Source: JAAYCI01 sp031548875 (GTDB taxonomy: Bacteria; Bacillota; Clostridia; Oscillospirales; Ruminococcaceae). Taken from it: 64,000 nucleotides of DNA. The notes beneath the pieces are model-generated. The model worked only from the letters and a program-made list of their open reading frames with translations. It was not told the origin of the DNA and ran no database searches. Positions 44,569 to 51,798 of this stretch are shown piece after piece (position 1 is the first letter of the stretch; the number at the start of each line of letters is the position of its first letter). The DNA is taken from positions 52,382 through 116,381 of the forward strand of contig JAVBQQ010000013.1 of the NCBI GenBank assembly GCA_031548875.1, read 5' to 3'. Position numbers and translations under genes: made by a program.

Positions 44569-45485
44569 GCCGGTTCACCCCGCTTTCCAAGTTTGCGCGG
44601 CAGCCAGTTGGCCAGGATGGAGAAGACCATCACGATGAGGAACAGCGCCATGGCAATGGTGCTGCCGTAGCCTTTTGCCCCGCTGGTGAACGCCGTCTTG
44701 TACATGTAGGTGGCCATCAGCTCGGTGGCGTGGTTGGGACCGCCGGCCGTCAGCACATAGATGAGGTCGAAATATTTCAGCGACCCGATGAGCGAGAGGA
44801 CCGCTGCTGTAATGATGTTATTCTTGATGATGGGGATGGCGATGCGCAGGTAATACTGCGCGCTCGTGGCCCCGTCGATCATCGAATACTCCTTGATATC
44901 GGCCGATACGGTGGACAGCGCCGCAATGAACAACACCATGTAAAAGGGCGTGTACTGCCAGCAGATGACCAGTATCACCGTGATGAGCGCGGTACCAGTT
45001 TCCCCCAGGAGATGGGGCGCCACGCCGCCAAACAGTTCTGCAATTCCCGCCAGCACACCAAAGAAGGGATCGAGGATATAGATGAACAGGATGCCGATCG
45101 CCACCGAACTCATGAGCATGGGCAGGAAAAAGACGGTGCGGAACAATCGCGTAAGCCACTTCGTCTCCGCCAGCGCTACAGCAATGAGCATGCCCAGCGG
45201 AAGTTGGATGGCAATGGACAGCACCACAATGATGATGTTGTTGCGGAAGGCGCCCCAGAATACCTTGTCGGCCAAAAGGGCTTGCCAGTTTCCCATGCCC
45301 ACGAAAGTTTTCACCGGGTCGATACCGTTCCAATCGAACATGCTGAGGTACAGCGAATTGAGGATGGGGTACACGATATAGACCGCGATGAGGACAATAG
45401 CCGGGGCCAGAAAAAAACAGTTGGCCAAGAACCGGTTTCGCTTCTGCCGTCTCTTTTCGGGAGAAAGCTCACTTTGTGCCCGCAA
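44565..45485 (-). CDS. Carbohydrate ABC permease, MalF type
   Basis: A 306-residue CUT1 permease with six membrane segments and the EAA-like loop YSMIDGATSAQYYLRIAIPI. I place the start at TTG 45485 (LRAQSELSPEKRR) because AGGAGG lies at 45495-45500, nine bases away; the longer upstream frame would run through the hairpin at 45536-45593. It overlaps the downstream permease gene by four bases. Confidence 0.87.
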   Translation of the reverse strand: MRAQSELSPEKRRQKRNRFLANCFFLAPAIVLIAVYIVYPILNSLYLSMFDWNGIDPVKTFVGMGNWQALLADKVFWGAFRNNIIIVVLSIAIQLPLGMLIAVALAETKWLTRLFRTVFFLPMLMSSVAIGILFIYILDPFFGVLAGIAELFGGVAPHLLGETGTALITVILVICWQYTPFYMVLFIAALSTVSADIKEYSMIDGATSAQYYLRIAIPIIKNNIITAAVLSLIGSLKYFDLIYVLTAGGPNHATELMATYMYKTAFTSGAKGYGSTIAMALFLIVMVFSILANWLPRKLGKRGEPA

Positions 45486-45535
45486 GGCAGAACGCCTCCT
45501 TTCGGAAGTGGGGATGCACGGATAGCTGCATAAAA

Positions 45536-45593
45536 GGGGTGGCTGCCCCGGCGAGCCGGGGATGGCATCCGGTTCTGCCGGGGCAGCCACCCC
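45536..45593 (-). other. Large intercistronic hairpin between binding-protein and permease genes
   Basis: A 17-base-pair perfect stem (GGGGTGGCTGCCCCGGC and complement) around a 24-base loop that itself contains CCGG/CCGG. It starts 15 bases after the binding-protein stop. As at 21185-21214, it probably protects the upstream message or lowers downstream expression. Confidence 0.7.
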
Positions 45594-45608
45594 TGTAATA
45601 AAAACGGT

Positions 45609-46958
45609 CTATTTCGAATACTTTTCAAACTCCGCCTGGAACTGGTCTGCCGCCTCTTCGGGCGTCACGTCCAGCGCATACGCCGCCTGGGTGATCTCCA
45701 GATGCGCCGCGGCAATCTCTGCATTAAAGAACTGGTCATACCACAGCTGGATATACTCAGCCTGGCTAACGATATCCAGCACATCCTGCTGGAGGGGGTC
45801 GCTCACTTTCACGCCTTTCAGCGGAGGGATCTTGTTCGCAGCGATGCGCTCCTCGGTGGAGGTGTCGTCAATCAGGTACTGGATCATGCTGAAAGCCTCG
45901 TCAGGATATTCACACGCGGTGGATATGCTGTAGAAGTTGTCGCCCAGCGTACCCACGGCGTCGATGGCATTGCCCTTGCCGCCCTCGATGGTGGGGAAGG
46001 GGAACACGCCCATGCGGCTGTAAAAGTCGGGGTTTTCGTCCTTGATCAGTTCCAGCTCCCAGGTCCCCATCAGGTACATGGCTGCCTTGCCCGAGTAGAG
46101 CAGTTGCTTGGGCTGGCCGGCATCGTTGTCCAGCGTGTTGTAGCCCTCGTTGAAGTAACCGCTGCGCACGATCTCCTCCAGCATATCGTACGCCTGCACA
46201 AATGGCTCGTCGTTGAACTTGCCGCCGTCCTTGGCCGCCGCCGAAAGGAAGGCATCCGGGCCGCCCAGCCGCAGGGCCAGGTACATATAGTACATCGAAC
46301 CCGGCCACTGGTACTTGTTGCCCAGCGCAAAGGGCGCAATGCCTGCCGCCTTGAACGTCTCACAGGCGGTCATCAGGTCGTCGTAAGTCTTGGGCACTTC
46401 CACGTTGTTCGCTTTGAAGAGTTCGGTGTCGTAAAAGAATACGCAGGCGGTGGTGTTTTCTACCGGTACGCCCCAGATCTTGTCCTGGTAGGTTGCCTGG
46501 CTGAGCGCGCCGTCCAGGAATTTGTCCTTGTAATTGTCGGCGTCCATGTACGGCGTAAGGTCGATGACCTTGCCCGCGTCTGCCATGGTGAACAACTTGC
46601 CGCCGCTCCAGGTGATGAAGATGTCGGGCGGCGCGTCCGAGCCCAGCGCCGGATTCAGTTTTGTCTCGTATGCGTCGGAGGCGATAGGCACCACTTCGAT
46701 ATTGACGCCGGGGTTGTCGGCCTCAAAGCGGGCCGCGGCATCGTCGACAAGCTTGCTCTGTACTTCTGCGGTACCCACGTGCCACAGCGAGAGCGTGATG
46801 TCCTCGCCTCCGGCGGCGGCCGAACCGCCCGAAGTGGCCGCAGAGCCGCCCGTAGCGCCCGATGCGTCGGTTTTGTTGCCGCCGCAGCCGGCAAGGCCCA
46901 GCGTGAGTGCAAGGCAGAGCAGGACGGACAGGGTCGCGAACAGGTTGCGTTTTTTCAT
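45609..46958 (-). CDS. Carbohydrate ABC substrate-binding lipoprotein (family 1)
   Basis: A 449-residue sugar receptor. The signal peptide ends in lipobox LAGC, followed by a Ser/Gly/Ala linker and an SBP_bac_1 domain (DITLSLWHVGTAEVQSKLVD, GSDAPPDIFITWSGG, and GKAAMYLMGTWELELIKDE near the hinge). It delivers sugar to the two permeases downstream. It shares only family-level features with the receptor at 21.3-22.7 kb, so the two transporters likely take different ligands. Confidence 0.9.
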   Translation of the reverse strand: MKKRNLFATLSVLLCLALTLGLAGCGGNKTDASGATGGSAATSGGSAAAGGEDITLSLWHVGTAEVQSKLVDDAAARFEADNPGVNIEVVPIASDAYETKLNPALGSDAPPDIFITWSGGKLFTMADAGKVIDLTPYMDADNYKDKFLDGALSQATYQDKIWGVPVENTTACVFFYDTELFKANNVEVPKTYDDLMTACETFKAAGIAPFALGNKYQWPGSMYYMYLALRLGGPDAFLSAAAKDGGKFNDEPFVQAYDMLEEIVRSGYFNEGYNTLDNDAGQPKQLLYSGKAAMYLMGTWELELIKDENPDFYSRMGVFPFPTIEGGKGNAIDAVGTLGDNFYSISTACEYPDEAFSMIQYLIDDTSTEERIAANKIPPLKGVKVSDPLQQDVLDIVSQAEYIQLWYDQFFNAEIAAAHLEITQAAYALDVTPEEAADQFQAEFEKYSK

Positions 46959-47096
46959 GATGATCTCCTTTCCTCTTGTGCGGTGAGCATGGTTCGGTGA
47001 ACGTATGATAGATGTTGTTCCATTCCTCTAGAAATTTGTTGCACCGCCACACCGGGTTCCCGCGCAGGAAAAGGAGACTTTAGAATCTGCCGGCAG

Positions 47097-47885
47097 CTAT
47101 ATTGGCGGTGCGAACACAACTCTTGGGCGCTCCATTCCGGAGAGGGCCCGGATGCAGTCTGAACAATTGTCGGAGGTCGTGATCACGTAGTCCACGGCCT
47201 CCAGCGGCGCCACATGCGCCAGGGTCACCTTGTCGAACTTCGAGTGGTCGGCGCACAGGAAGGTCTCGCCCGAATTTTCGATGACAAACTGGTCAAGCTC
47301 CAGCTCGATGGGGTTGGGCGTGGTGATGCCGTTCTCCAGCGAGATCGAATCGGCGCCCACGAACGCCTTGTCGAAGTGGATGCCCTCCAAAAAGCGCAAC
47401 GTCTGCGGGCCGATGACAGAGCCCGTGTATGGCCGCACGATGCCGCCGATGATCTGCAGCTCAATGTCCGGGTTGCCGTGCAGTTCATACGCCACCAAAA
47501 TCGAGGGCGTCACCACCATCAGGTTCTTGCGTTTTTTCAACTGTTTGGCCAGCTCCAGGATGGTGGTGCCGTAGCCCAGCAGGATGATATCCTGCTCCTT
47601 GATAAAGCTCTGCGCCTTGAGGGCGATGGCAGCCTTTTCGGGTGTGTTGGAATAGCGCTTGCCGCGCGCGTCGTACTCGAACTGCCAGTCGGGCGCCAGC
47701 ACGACACCCTTATAGGTACGGGTGACCATACCGCGTTCTTCCATGCTTTGCAATTGGCGCCGCACACTGGACGGTGTGACAGCAAACATGTCTGCGATCT
47801 CATCAATGGTCAATTTTTTGTGTTGCTGCAGCGCCTCCAGCAGCGCGCGTTCCCGCTCCTGGATCGTCTCCCGGGAAACTCTCAT
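47097..47885 (-). CDS. DeoR/GlpR-family transcriptional regulator
   Basis: A 262-residue sugar-locus repressor with an N-terminal DeoR helix-turn-helix (LLEALQQHKKLTIDEIADMF and AVTPSSVRRQLQSMEERGMV) and a C-terminal DeoRC phosphosugar-sensor domain (IILLGYGTTILELAKQL, GADSISLENGITTPNPIELE, CADHSKFDK). It lies between the ABC transporter and the GH4 gene on the same strand and is the natural regulator of this locus. An ATGCGCAT palindrome occurs 35 bases upstream of its start (47920-47927), and a longer form (TATGCGCATA) upstream of the ribokinase-like gene. Confidence 0.88.
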   Translation of the reverse strand: MRVSRETIQERERALLEALQQHKKLTIDEIADMFAVTPSSVRRQLQSMEERGMVTRTYKGVVLAPDWQFEYDARGKRYSNTPEKAAIALKAQSFIKEQDIILLGYGTTILELAKQLKKRKNLMVVTPSILVAYELHGNPDIELQIIGGIVRPYTGSVIGPQTLRFLEGIHFDKAFVGADSISLENGITTPNPIELELDQFVIENSGETFLCADHSKFDKVTLAHVAPLEAVDYVITTSDNCSDCIRALSGMERPRVVFAPPI

Positions 47886-47987
47886 TTAAAACGCCCCTTT
47901 TGCTCATATATTTGTGTTTATGCGCATTGTGCTTTTAATATACGGCAAAATTGGATTTTCAACAAGTTCCCTTTCCGTTCTGGCACC

Positions 47988-49364
47988 TTATTGGAACTGG
48001 GGCAGATGCTCGATATTGGCTTCGATCAGTTCGTCCAGGCACTTTTCGCACAGTTCCAGGTCGAAGCAGTTGGGATCGTTGGCAAAATAGGCCATCGCCT
48101 TCTCGCGGCTGCCCTCCATCGCCGCCTCGATCATCAGGTTGACGGTGAGCGAATCGCGCACGATGTAGGGCGCCACGGCCTCGGGCAGGTGCCCCACACC
48201 CAGCGGGTGGTAGCCGCCAGCGTCCATCAGCACCGGCACCTCCACCACGATGCCGTCCGGGATGTCGCGGATGTACCCTTCGTTCGGGATGTTTACGTGG
48301 AAGATGCGGCCCTCGTCGTTCCGCATCGCCTTTTCGATGTCGTTCAGCTGGCTTTCCTCCCAGGTTTTGCCCACCTCGAACAGGCTCATGTCCAGCGGCA
48401 TGCTGCCGTCCGCCATCGCGCGTATCTTGGCCGCGAACGGCTCGTAGGTGGCCAGCAGTTTCCGGATATACACCTGGTCCATCGCGTGGCGCTTGCGCTG
48501 CGCGGGCGTAGAGGTGAACCATTGGGGGTAGAACTCGCCGATGTGCCCATCGCCCGGGCCGGGGAACCAGCCCATCTTGGCGCACATGGCCACACAGAGC
48601 GAAAGCTCGTTGAAGTGCGCGGAGTTTTCCGGCATCTTTTTGGAGAGTTCGTCCATCTCGGCCGTCACCTCGTCGAAGGTGTGGCCGCGGAACATCTCCC
48701 TGCACTTTTCGCGCAATTGGGGATACAAATCTTCACTGCCCCGCCGCAGCTGCAGCAGGAAGTGGCAATGGTTACGGCCGGCCGCCAGGAAGGAAACGTC
48801 TCCATTGTCCTTCTCGCGCAGCACCTCCATCGCGAAATCCTTGGTCAGCTCGGCGCCGATGCACAGGCCGGTGCATTTGACATTCGTGTATTTGTATATG
48901 GCCTGCGTCATGGCCGACATGGGGTTTGTGTAGTTGTACAGCCGGGCATTCGGGCAGAGGCGCTCCACATCTTTGGCGATGGCCACCGCCACCGGGATGT
49001 GGCGTAGCCCGCGGGAGAGGCCACCGGGCCCGATCGTCTCCCCGTCCGACTGCACAAACCCGTATTTCGTGGGGATCTCGACATCCGCCAGAAAGGCCTT
49101 GTGCGAGCCCACCGCGATGCATATGATTACGATATCGGCGCCGGGAAAGGCGCTTTCGCGGGTGGTGTGGGCGGTAAAGTTGATGTCGAGGTCCGCCTCT
49201 TTGTTCAGGCGGGTAAGCAGCCTATGCATGATATCGAGGCGCTCCTCGTTCGGGTCCAGCAAGGCGATCTCCCCGCCACGATAATAGGGGTCAGAGATAA
49301 AGGTGGCCACCAGTGTGGGGGTGAAGGCCATGCTGCCGGCTCCGATGATGACGACTTTGGGCAT
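47988..49364 (-). CDS. Glycoside hydrolase family 4 protein (NAD/Mn-dependent)
   Basis: A 458-residue GH4 enzyme. GH4 members (alpha-galactosidases, alpha-glucosidases, 6-phospho-glycosidases, glucuronidases) cleave by NAD-assisted oxidation-elimination. Visible are the NAD motif IIGAGSMAFTPTLV, NYTNPMSAMTQAIYKYT, the metal ligand Cys in CTGLCIG, the second ligand His in AAGRNHCHFL, and a catalytic-Tyr/Asp region ending DGIVVEVPVLMDAGG. GLCIG differs from GLCHS of MelA-type and GLCNVP of phospho-beta-glucosidase enzymes, so substrate class cannot be assigned. No signal peptide: it acts on imported sugar. RBS GGGAGGG precedes ATG 49364. Confidence 0.88.
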   Translation of the reverse strand: MPKVVIIGAGSMAFTPTLVATFISDPYYRGGEIALLDPNEERLDIMHRLLTRLNKEADLDINFTAHTTRESAFPGADIVIICIAVGSHKAFLADVEIPTKYGFVQSDGETIGPGGLSRGLRHIPVAVAIAKDVERLCPNARLYNYTNPMSAMTQAIYKYTNVKCTGLCIGAELTKDFAMEVLREKDNGDVSFLAAGRNHCHFLLQLRRGSEDLYPQLREKCREMFRGHTFDEVTAEMDELSKKMPENSAHFNELSLCVAMCAKMGWFPGPGDGHIGEFYPQWFTSTPAQRKRHAMDQVYIRKLLATYEPFAAKIRAMADGSMPLDMSLFEVGKTWEESQLNDIEKAMRNDEGRIFHVNIPNEGYIRDIPDGIVVEVPVLMDAGGYHPLGVGHLPEAVAPYIVRDSLTVNLMIEAAMEGSREKAMAYFANDPNCFDLELCEKCLDELIEANIEHLPQFQ

Positions 49365-49434
49365 CGTTGGGTCCCTCCCTTATATTCATAATATGCGGAC
49401 ATGTGTTTTACTCAGTCTTTGCCTGGTTCCCTTC

Positions 49435-50310
49435 TCAGCCTCCGAAGTCCATGGGCGGGCAGGCAGCGGTCTTTTGATCTACCAGAATGACTGTGTCCGG
49501 GTGGTTTTGCACAAAGGTGCAGGGGAACTCCACCGTGGGTTCGTGGAAACACATCACCCGCAGGATGGTCTGCTTCCAGGCCCCGCCGTCGGACACGAGC
49601 ACAATCTTCTTTGCGCCCAAAATCTGCTTGAAACCGATGGTGATGGCGCAGGGCGGGATGATGCGCGTGTTGCCGCCCGTGGAGCGCTGGGAATGGGCAA
49701 TAAACGTCTCGTCATTGATATGTAGGATATGGCTGGAGCCATTGCAATACTCTTCGGGCGTGACTTTGTTCCAGCGGCAGGTAAGCGGCTCATTGAAGGC
49801 GATGTGCCCGGTGAACCCAAAACCGCCCAGCAGGATATCGATACCGCCCAACTCTACGATGGCCTTGTCCACCTTGTCCAGGTGCAGCGGGTCGTGGAAG
49901 AAAAGGTTTTCTTCTGCTGGCGCCAGCTCCGGGGGCAACTTGTTAAAAAACTCCCGCCGCAGCCAACTCTCCAGATTGAATGGATGGTCGGCAGGCAGCT
50001 TGCGGCCTTGCCAGTCCAACCATTCGTCCACCTGAAAGTGATAGGTGTTCTTCCACGAAAGGTTCTCTTCCTCGGTCATGCGCAGCATGAGCGGATAGTT
50101 TTTCTTAGGACCCACCGGCCAAGCGATGCGAGTGGGCAGTCCCTTGTCGTTGTTCTGGCGCACCAGATCGATGACTTTGCGCGCCACCTCTTCGAACAAC
50201 GCATCCTCCGCATCGAATATTTGGATGGGAACGAGCGACCTTTCAGGAAGTTCTCCGGGTGGAACCCGCAAAAACGCATCCCAATCAAGGCGGGTTTGTG
50301 TGTTCATCAT
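49435..50310 (-). CDS. Glucosamine-6-phosphate deaminase homologue (NagB family) with altered active site
   Basis: A 291-residue protein of the NagB/GlcN-6-P isomerase family. The first catalytic Asp is present (Asp95 in FQVDEW). The loop GGFGFTGHIAFNEP keeps His169 and Glu174 but has Thr167 where E. coli NagB has Asp141 (NDGHIAFNEP), a residue of the ring-opening triad. It is also longer than typical NagB (about 240-270) at the N-terminus. It may deaminate GlcN-6-P poorly or act on another aldose/ketose phosphate. It starts at ATG 50310, overlapping the upstream kinase gene by four bases, with GGAGGAAG as ribosome site. Confidence 0.82.
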   Translation of the reverse strand: MMNTQTRLDWDAFLRVPPGELPERSLVPIQIFDAEDALFEEVARKVIDLVRQNNDKGLPTRIAWPVGPKKNYPLMLRMTEEENLSWKNTYHFQVDEWLDWQGRKLPADHPFNLESWLRREFFNKLPPELAPAEENLFFHDPLHLDKVDKAIVELGGIDILLGGFGFTGHIAFNEPLTCRWNKVTPEEYCNGSSHILHINDETFIAHSQRSTGGNTRIIPPCAITIGFKQILGAKKIVLVSDGGAWKQTILRVMCFHEPTVEFPCTFVQNHPDTVILVDQKTAACPPMDFGG

Positions 50311-51242
50311 GCTTCCTCCTCACTCGTTTGATAAAACGCCTCCAACTCTTGCAGCGTAGGGTACGAGGGCCATACAGCGTGCCGCGTAACCGACACCGAC
50401 GCAACACGAGCGGCAAACGTTGCAGCTTGTACGAGCGGTGTGCCCTGTCCTACGCACAAAGCCAACGCCGCATTGAAGCAGTCTCCGGCGCCCGATGTGT
50501 CTACCGGTATCACCCTCGGGCAGGGAATAGGGGTGATGACTCCCTCATCGATCACCAACGCCCCTTGCTCCCCCAGTGTGATGACTGTTTTGAACCCGGG
50601 CGCCCTTTGCGCATAGAGACCTGCGAGCTCCTGGACGGGCATCTCCGCATTGGGAGACAGGCCCAGAAGCAGTTTTGCCTCCGGCTCGTTCGGTGTCAGG
50701 ATATCCACATCATGGATGTCATTCAAGCGGACGTCATCCGCCGGAGCCGGGTTCAGGATGGTGATGCACCCTGCCTGCCGGCCCACCTCGCACGCATACA
50801 GCGCCGCCTCAACTGGGATCTCTAACTGGGCCAACAGCACCTTGCTCTGGGCGATTATATCCCGGGCGGCATCCACTTCACCCGTTCCAAAATGGGCCAG
50901 TGCGCCGGGGTCGGTGGCACCGATGATCTGGCCTGCCGGGTCGATAAAGGCGATACCCACGGCCGTTTTTTCGCCCGGCAATACATGTACCTTGTCCACG
51001 TCCACACCGCTTTGCGCAAAATGAGCCAGGAAAGCACGCCCTGCGTCATCGTCGCCCACCACCGAAACCAGATGGCTGCGCGCACCCAGCCGCGCCAATG
51101 CCAGCGCCTGGTTGGAACCTTTTCCCCCGTCTTGGGTGGGCTCGAACGCGTGTGCCAGGATAAACTCCCCCTGTGTGGGCAGGCGGGGGCACCGCATCAA
51201 AAAAGCCGCCGAATGGGCGCCGACAACCGCGATATCCAACAT
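50307..51242 (-). CDS. PfkB/ribokinase-family sugar kinase
   Basis: A 311-residue kinase of the ribokinase family. Signature 1 is QDGGKGSNQALALARLGA, and signature 2 with the anion hole and catalytic base is DTSGAGDCFNAALAL. The segments VVGDDDAGRAFL and LTPNEPEAKLLLG are also typical. The substrate may be ribose, a deoxy-sugar or a related furanose. It is the first gene of a two-gene unit with the NagB homologue, driven by an excellent promoter at 51300-51327. Confidence 0.88.
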   Translation of the reverse strand: MLDIAVVGAHSAAFLMRCPRLPTQGEFILAHAFEPTQDGGKGSNQALALARLGARSHLVSVVGDDDAGRAFLAHFAQSGVDVDKVHVLPGEKTAVGIAFIDPAGQIIGATDPGALAHFGTGEVDAARDIIAQSKVLLAQLEIPVEAALYACEVGRQAGCITILNPAPADDVRLNDIHDVDILTPNEPEAKLLLGLSPNAEMPVQELAGLYAQRAPGFKTVITLGEQGALVIDEGVITPIPCPRVIPVDTSGAGDCFNAALALCVGQGTPLVQAATFAARVASVSVTRHAVWPSYPTLQELEAFYQTSEEEA

Positions 51243-51299
51243 AAATCTGCTCCTCTTTCGGCTTGATGGGGAGTGACCCCCTGGGCGTTTCCTAGCTTT

Positions 51300-51327
51300 A
51301 TTATAGGCGCCGCAAACAAAGTGTCAA
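51300..51327 (-). promoter_or_regulatory. Strong promoter of the ribokinase-like/NagB operon
   Basis: On the minus strand TTGACA (51327-51322), a 16-base spacer and TATAAT (51305-51300): consensus hexamers. A TTGAGCTCAA palindrome lies just upstream of the -35 and TATGCGCATA at 51387-51396; both are operator candidates. Confidence 0.75.
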
Positions 51328-51507
51328 TCTGTTTGAGCTCAATTTGTGCAAATACTTATATTATATGCTTCTATTTATCATTAATTTATGCGCATATATA
51401 TTTTTTCTTCGAAGTATCACGCAGCTTTCACTCTTTTCCGCCAGACATTGGAAGACGGCTATCTGTTGTGTACCGTCAACTTTGAGTGCAACCGCAATAT
51501 TTTTGCT

Positions 51508-51690
51508 CTATGGCAGTATGCGGGCCACCTTATCTGTGAAGCGGTTTCCCGCGCACACCGCGATGCCCGGTTCGCCGTGGTGGCCAACACACACCTCTAT
51601 GGTGCCTGCTTTTAGCTGGAAATTGGGGTGGCCCACAGCGGGCAATGTGCGCGGAGTGAGGCCGATACCCACACTGCGGGTATTAATTGT
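51508..51690 (-). pseudogene. Dihydroxyacetone kinase (DhaK) fragment
   Basis: The minus strand reads INTRSVGIGLTPRTLPAVGH, then PNFQLKAGTIEVCVGHHGEP, GIAVCAGNRFTDKVARILP and a TAG at 51510-51508. This matches the DhaK region that normally reads TRSMGVALTPCTVPAAGKPT followed by EMEIGIGIHGEPG. Only about 60 residues of a protein of over 300 remain; it begins abruptly near the terminator at 51706-51742 and ends early. It is a relic of a triose/sugar kinase gene once beside the ribokinase-like gene. Confidence 0.75.
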
Positions 51691-51705
51691 ACTTGAAAGT
51701 ATGTC

Positions 51706-51742
51706 AAAAAAACCGACCCAGCTTCAACCGGGTCGGTTTTTT
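51706..51742 (-). terminator. Terminator after the Ig-repeat surface-protein gene
   Basis: AAAAAACCGACCC, loop, GGGTCGGTTTTTT: about 13 pairs flanked by A- and T-runs, so it can work in both directions. Confidence 0.85.
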
Positions 51743-51798
51743 CTATTGGCCGTCTGCGCCACACATTTTTTCTGGCAGAACAAGCTTGTATTTTTCTT

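Noticed and set aside
47214..49007. 597-residue forward frame antisense to the DeoR and GH4 genes
   Set aside because: Crosses two recognised minus-strand genes and shows antisense composition.
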